In this document: positions 7,791 through 9,286 of the stretch, piece after piece
Layout: every line of letters starts with the position of its first letter
Numbering within the stretch: the stretch's first letter is position 1
Assembly: GCA_043736395.1 (NCBI GenBank)
Contig: JAYTCQ010000311.1
Span: forward strand, 1 to 9,286
Length of the DNA: 9,286 bases
Source of the DNA: JAFDVL01 sp043736395
GTDB lineage: Bacteria > Acidobacteriota > Blastocatellia > RBC074
Direction: 5' to 3'
The notes under the pieces: model-generated
What the model was told of the DNA's origin: nothing
Databases searched by the model: none
Seen by the model: only the letters and a program-made list of their open reading frames with translations
Made by a program: the position numbers and the translations under genes

Positions 7791-7801
7791 ATTGAACTCA
7801 G

Positions 7802-7819
7802 GCGTCACTGAAGTGACGC
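7802..7819. repeat. Perfect 8-bp-stem hairpin inside the composite element
   Basis: GCGTCACT, loop GA, AGTGACGC: an 18-bp near-perfect palindrome in the middle of the composite repeat. It could also serve as a protein-binding site because of its symmetry, but there is no supporting evidence for that. Confidence 0.8.
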
Positions 7820-7893
7820 AATTGATTAACGCTACGGCTTCCGTGGGTTGAAACCGCACGGCTAAATTCAACTGTCGCTACGCGACGAAATAC

Positions 7894-7907
7894 TTGTCAC
7901 TTGTCAC
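7894..7907. repeat. Two tandem heptamers covering the eda stop codon
   Basis: TTGTCAC occurs twice head to tail (7894-7900 and 7901-7907). The eda stop codon (7897-7899) lies in the first unit and the last two codons lie in the second. Change in copy number would alter the eda C-terminus by a frameshift beyond the catalytic core. Confidence 0.6.
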
Positions 7908-8538
7908 TGCGTTTTTCGTTAACTAATGCCACGGCTTCCGCTGATAACTTTCTGATTTCATCAAAGCGATTTTCCGTCATCAATTCCGCCTTCACCATCC
8001 AGCTCCCACCACATGCCACAACGTTGGAAATTGCTAAATAATTACCAATGTTTTTCGTTTCAATCCCGCCAGTCGGAATAAATCGGACGTCCTTGTACGG
8101 CGCACAAATTGCTTTCAGAAATTTGACTCCACCCGCAGGTTCCGCCGGAAAAAATTTCATCACGTTGATGCCTTTTTCCAGGTTCATTTCAATTTCTGAA
8201 GGCGTACACACACCTGGAAAAATCGTGATTTCTTTTTCTTTACAATAATCAATCGTCGTCGGATTACTTCCGGGAGAAACAATAAATTCGGCTCCGGCAT
8301 TTCGTGCGGCATCCACTTGCGCGGCAGTCAAAACCGTTCCCGCTCCCACCATGAGTTCAGGAAATTTTTGTTTGATTTGGCTGATGGATTCCGCAGCCGC
8401 AGCCGTCCGAAATGTGATTTCGGCGCAAGGCAATCCGCCTTCAAGCAAAGCTTCCGCCAAAGGCAACGCGTATTTGATGTCAGGAATGGCGATGACTGGA
8501 ATGATGCCGATTTGTTGGATGCGTTCTTGAAGTGTCAA
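7897..8538 (-). CDS. eda: 2-dehydro-3-deoxyphosphogluconate (KDPG/KHG) aldolase
   Basis: This cytoplasmic class I aldolase cleaves KDPG to pyruvate and glyceraldehyde 3-phosphate in the Entner-Doudoroff pathway and in uronate degradation; many homologues also act on 4-hydroxy-2-oxoglutarate. At 213 aa it has the normal family length. Visible signatures are Glu40 and Arg44 in AEITFRT, GAGTVL (65-70), SPGSNP (88-93), the Schiff-base Lys128 in VMKFFPAEPAGG, PTGGI (155-159) in the phosphate-binding region, and GGSWMV (177-182). The start codon is TTG, decided by a GGAGGA ribosome binding site 8 nt upstream (8547-8552) and by the usual N-terminus. That binding site lies in the 3' arm of a hairpin (8546-8576), which may control translation or transcription. 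No edd or sugar-acid kinase gene is in the window. Confidence 0.95.
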   Translation of the reverse strand: MTLQERIQQIGIIPVIAIPDIKYALPLAEALLEGGLPCAEITFRTAAAAESISQIKQKFPELMVGAGTVLTAAQVDAARNAGAEFIVSPGSNPTTIDYCKEKEITIFPGVCTPSEIEMNLEKGINVMKFFPAEPAGGVKFLKAICAPYKDVRFIPTGGIETKNIGNYLAISNVVACGGSWMVKAELMTENRFDEIRKLSAEAVALVNEKRSDK

Positions 8539-8545
8539 AAGAAAA

Positions 8546-8576
8546 ATCCTCCGAATGTTTGATGATTACGGAGGAT
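8546..8576 (-). promoter_or_regulatory. Stem-loop that sequesters the eda Shine-Dalgarno, followed by a T-run
   Basis: In transcript sense the 5' arm ATCCTCCG (8576-8569) pairs perfectly with the 3' arm CGGAGGAT (8553-8546) across a 15-nt loop. The 3' arm contains the whole GGAGGA ribosome binding site of eda. A T-rich tract (TTTT, C, TTTT starting at 8545) follows directly and runs into the TTG start. The same structure can be read as an intrinsic terminator for the ferredoxin gene or as a switch that hides the eda ribosome binding site. It lies in the 74-nt gap between the two genes. Confidence 0.65.
8547..8552 (-). promoter_or_regulatory. Ribosome binding site of eda
   Basis: GGAGGA on the minus strand, 8 nt before the TTG at 8538-8536. 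It is the strongest Shine-Dalgarno in the window and supports TTG as the true start. It is buried in the stem described at 8546-8576. Confidence 0.8.
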
Positions 8577-8612
8577 ACTGGATAGGTACGAATTCAGGCA
8601 AGGTGGCGAGCG

Positions 8613-8963
8613 CTATTCAAAGCGCAGCTCTTCGGTGGTTTTGACAATTTCCATCCCGTCGACAACCTTTGTGCAACAGCTCAGACATTGGCGTTTCCTA
8701 CCATCGGGAAGCTGATAATCAATTTCGCATAATCGGCAGGTGCCATTCCAACAGAATCCACCGTAGGAAATCGGTTCGAACGCGAAATATTGAAAACACC
8801 GCATCAGCGTATTGTTTTCAGGAACATTTACTTTTTTTCCCAGGACTTCGATTTGGACAAGTTTCTGAAAAGGATCAAATAAACTCAAATCAAGATCGGG
8901 ATGAACTGGCGGCTGAGCTTCTTCCGGCTCTTCAATCACCGTAACCGTAATGGCGGCGTGCAT
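8613..8963 (-). CDS. 2Fe-2S ferredoxin-domain protein
   Basis: This 116-aa soluble protein appears to be a single beta-grasp 2Fe-2S domain of the type found at the N-terminus of NuoG, HoxU and SdhB/FrdB. Residues about 36-56 form the leading strands (QIEVLGKKVNVPEN, then TLMRCF). The cluster ligands are Cys71, Cys76 and Cys79 (C-x4-C-x2-C in GFCWNGTCRLC) and, most likely, Cys96 in SCCTKVVDGM, which aligns with the family pattern C-x-T-x-V-x-D-G-M. Extra cysteines occur at 56, 93 and 97. There is no partner domain, signal peptide or membrane segment; the N-terminal 30 residues are acidic and Pro-rich. It probably transfers electrons for an oxidoreductase encoded elsewhere. The ATG is preceded by GGAG with 5-nt spacing. 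It lies 74 nt upstream of eda on the same strand; whether they share a transcript depends on the hairpin between them. Confidence 0.85.
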   Translation of the reverse strand: MHAAITVTVIEEPEEAQPPVHPDLDLSLFDPFQKLVQIEVLGKKVNVPENNTLMRCFQYFAFEPISYGGFCWNGTCRLCEIDYQLPDGRKRQCLSCCTKVVDGMEIVKTTEELRFE

Positions 8964-8968
8964 CTAGA

Positions 8969-8972
8969 CTCC
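8969..8972 (-). promoter_or_regulatory. Ribosome binding site of the ferredoxin gene
   Basis: GGAG on the minus strand, 5 nt before the ATG at 8963-8961; a modest but well-spaced Shine-Dalgarno that supports this start. Confidence 0.55.
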
Positions 8973-9079
8973 ATTCCAGGTTGTTCAAAGGAGGACTGCG
9001 GGCAAGGACAGAGTAACGGAAATAGGTGCTTGGTTCAAGAACCTGTTTGATGACATTTTGATGATAAAGGGATGAAGAA

Positions 9080-9185
9080 AATAGACAACGGATTTTACGG
9101 ATCAGGCGGGTTTACGCGGGTCTGAATAATCGCAAGATTCAGACCCGCGTAAACCCGTTAAAATCCGCTTGATCCGTGGTCTATT
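9080..9185. repeat. Large inverted repeat with a perfect 21-bp core stem
   Basis: The core arms 9107-9127 and 9137-9157 are exact reverse complements (21 bp) with a 9-bp loop. Outer 14-bp arms, 9080-9093 and 9172-9185, match at 13 of 14 positions. Between core and outer arms, words such as GGATTTTA and GGATCA appear in both arms but in a different order, as if the element were assembled from shuffled short units. There is no coding capacity. It is probably a dispersed repeat of the same general sort as the others in the window but of unrelated sequence. Confidence 0.88.
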
Positions 9186-9212
9186 AAATTAGAGTTGTTG
9201 TGACATTTAGAA

Positions 9213-9286
9213 TCAATAAGATAGCTGGAAATTCCAAAGCCCAGCGCAGACTTCCAGCACATCATCGTAGAGATCGAAATCGTGCA
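9213..9286 (-). pseudogene. Possible C-terminal remnant of an IS630-family transposase (cut by window edge)
   Basis: One minus-strand frame entering from the right edge is open for 23 codons to a TGA at 9213-9215. It reads HDFDLYDDVLEVC, then AGLWNFQLSY. The pattern (aromatic, x, x, YDD, hydrophobics, A/C, x, x, WN) resembles the C-terminal end of many IS630-type DDE transposases. In that family the WN is normally followed by about 15-20 more residues ending in SI..R.WA-like sequence; here it stops after 5, so the gene would be truncated. The match rests on memory of the family and only 23 residues; it could be another protein's end or chance. Confidence 0.38.

Larger units (their letters stand above)
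7708..7886. repeat. Composite palindromic element between eda and the AddB-like gene
   Basis: The core arms 7725-7756 and 7839-7870 are 32 bp each and are reverse complements with a single mismatch. Outer 11-bp arms, 7708-7718 and 7876-7886, are exact reverse complements. Each core arm is itself a hairpin (7734-7754 and 7841-7861: CCGTG, one bulged base, GGTT, loop TC, AACC, CACGG when read along the left arm). Two further perfect hairpins sit in the middle (7775-7790 and 7802-7819). The element occupies nearly all of the 202-nt gap. It has no coding capacity and no transposase, and looks like a REP/BIME or MITE-type dispersed repeat. Confidence 0.88.
8964..9212. other. Non-coding stretch upstream of the ferredoxin gene
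   Basis: No convincing gene is visible on either strand. It contains the GGAG ribosome binding site of the ferredoxin gene (8969-8972), a small 5-bp inverted repeat GGTTC-AA-GAACC (9032-9043), and the large inverted repeat 9080-9185. The ferredoxin promoter is expected here. A weak candidate on the minus strand is TTGAAC, then 17 nt, then TACTCT, whose -35 overlaps the small inverted repeat; the match is too poor to call. Confidence 0.6.

Noticed and set aside
7708..7886. CRISPR array or riboswitch
   Set aside because: The repeats are inverted rather than regularly spaced direct repeats, there are no spacers of constant length, and no known riboswitch consensus can be recognised.
8669..8944. 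Plus-strand open frame opposite the ferredoxin gene
   Set aside because: The minus strand encodes a clear 2Fe-2S cysteine motif with a ribosome binding site; the opposite frame has no such support.
8987..8995. Strong Shine-Dalgarno-like AAAGGAGGA on the plus strand
   Set aside because: No start codon follows at a usable distance and no plus-strand gene can be recognised downstream.
9015..9043. Possible promoter of the ferredoxin gene (TTGAAC, 17 nt, TACTCT on the minus strand)
   Set aside because: Spacing is ideal but the boxes match consensus only 4 of 6 and 3 of 6; this is expected by chance in a stretch this long.

Overview
The window holds six leftward-transcribed (minus strand) protein genes separated by short spacers packed with inverted repeats. 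At the extreme right edge there is a probable transposase remnant. The base composition is moderate (about half GC by eye) and even across the genes. The wording of the recombination proteins (helicase, Fe-S nuclease, P-loop partner, RecJ with a long C-terminal extension) matches what I remember of Chloroflexota, especially Anaerolineae-like genomes. The dispersed short palindromes would also fit Acidobacteriota or similar repeat-rich lineages. This placement rests on recall and not on a search, so it is moderate confidence at best.

Layout in transcription order, right to left: a possible IS630-type transposase C-terminal fragment (9213-9286); a repeat-bearing intergenic stretch with a perfect 21-bp inverted repeat (9107-9157) inside a larger one (9080-9185); a small 2Fe-2S ferredoxin-domain protein (8613-8963); a hairpin overlapping the eda ribosome binding site (8546-8576); KDPG/KHG aldolase eda with a TTG start (7897-8538); a composite palindromic repeat element (7708-7886); a 710-aa AddB-like protein with an intact Walker A but degenerate helicase motif II (5562-7694); a 9-bp-period inverted repeat (5464-5545); a complete UvrD/PcrA/AddA-type helicase (3216-5423); a 271-aa Fe-S PD-(D/E)XK nuclease overlapping the helicase gene by 20 nt (2420-3235); a 27-bp perfect inverted repeat filling the gap (2326-2419); recJ (54-2318); and a third copy of the same repeat whose sequence includes the recJ stop codon.

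The four left genes look like one DNA-end processing module. Classical AddAB has two large chains: AddA (active helicase plus nuclease) and AddB (inactive helicase plus Fe-S nuclease). Here the parts are separate: an active helicase without a nuclease domain, an inactive helicase-like protein without a nuclease domain, and a free-standing nuclease with the AddB/Cas4-type four-cysteine signature. RecJ, a 5'-3' single-strand exonuclease, is the fourth member. I infer that together they resect DNA ends for RecA loading. The eda/ferredoxin pair is metabolic and has no obvious link to this module.

The most unusual non-coding features are two stem-loops that end in T-runs directly before start codons (recJ and eda), and three or four unrelated inverted-repeat families that reach right up to gene boundaries.
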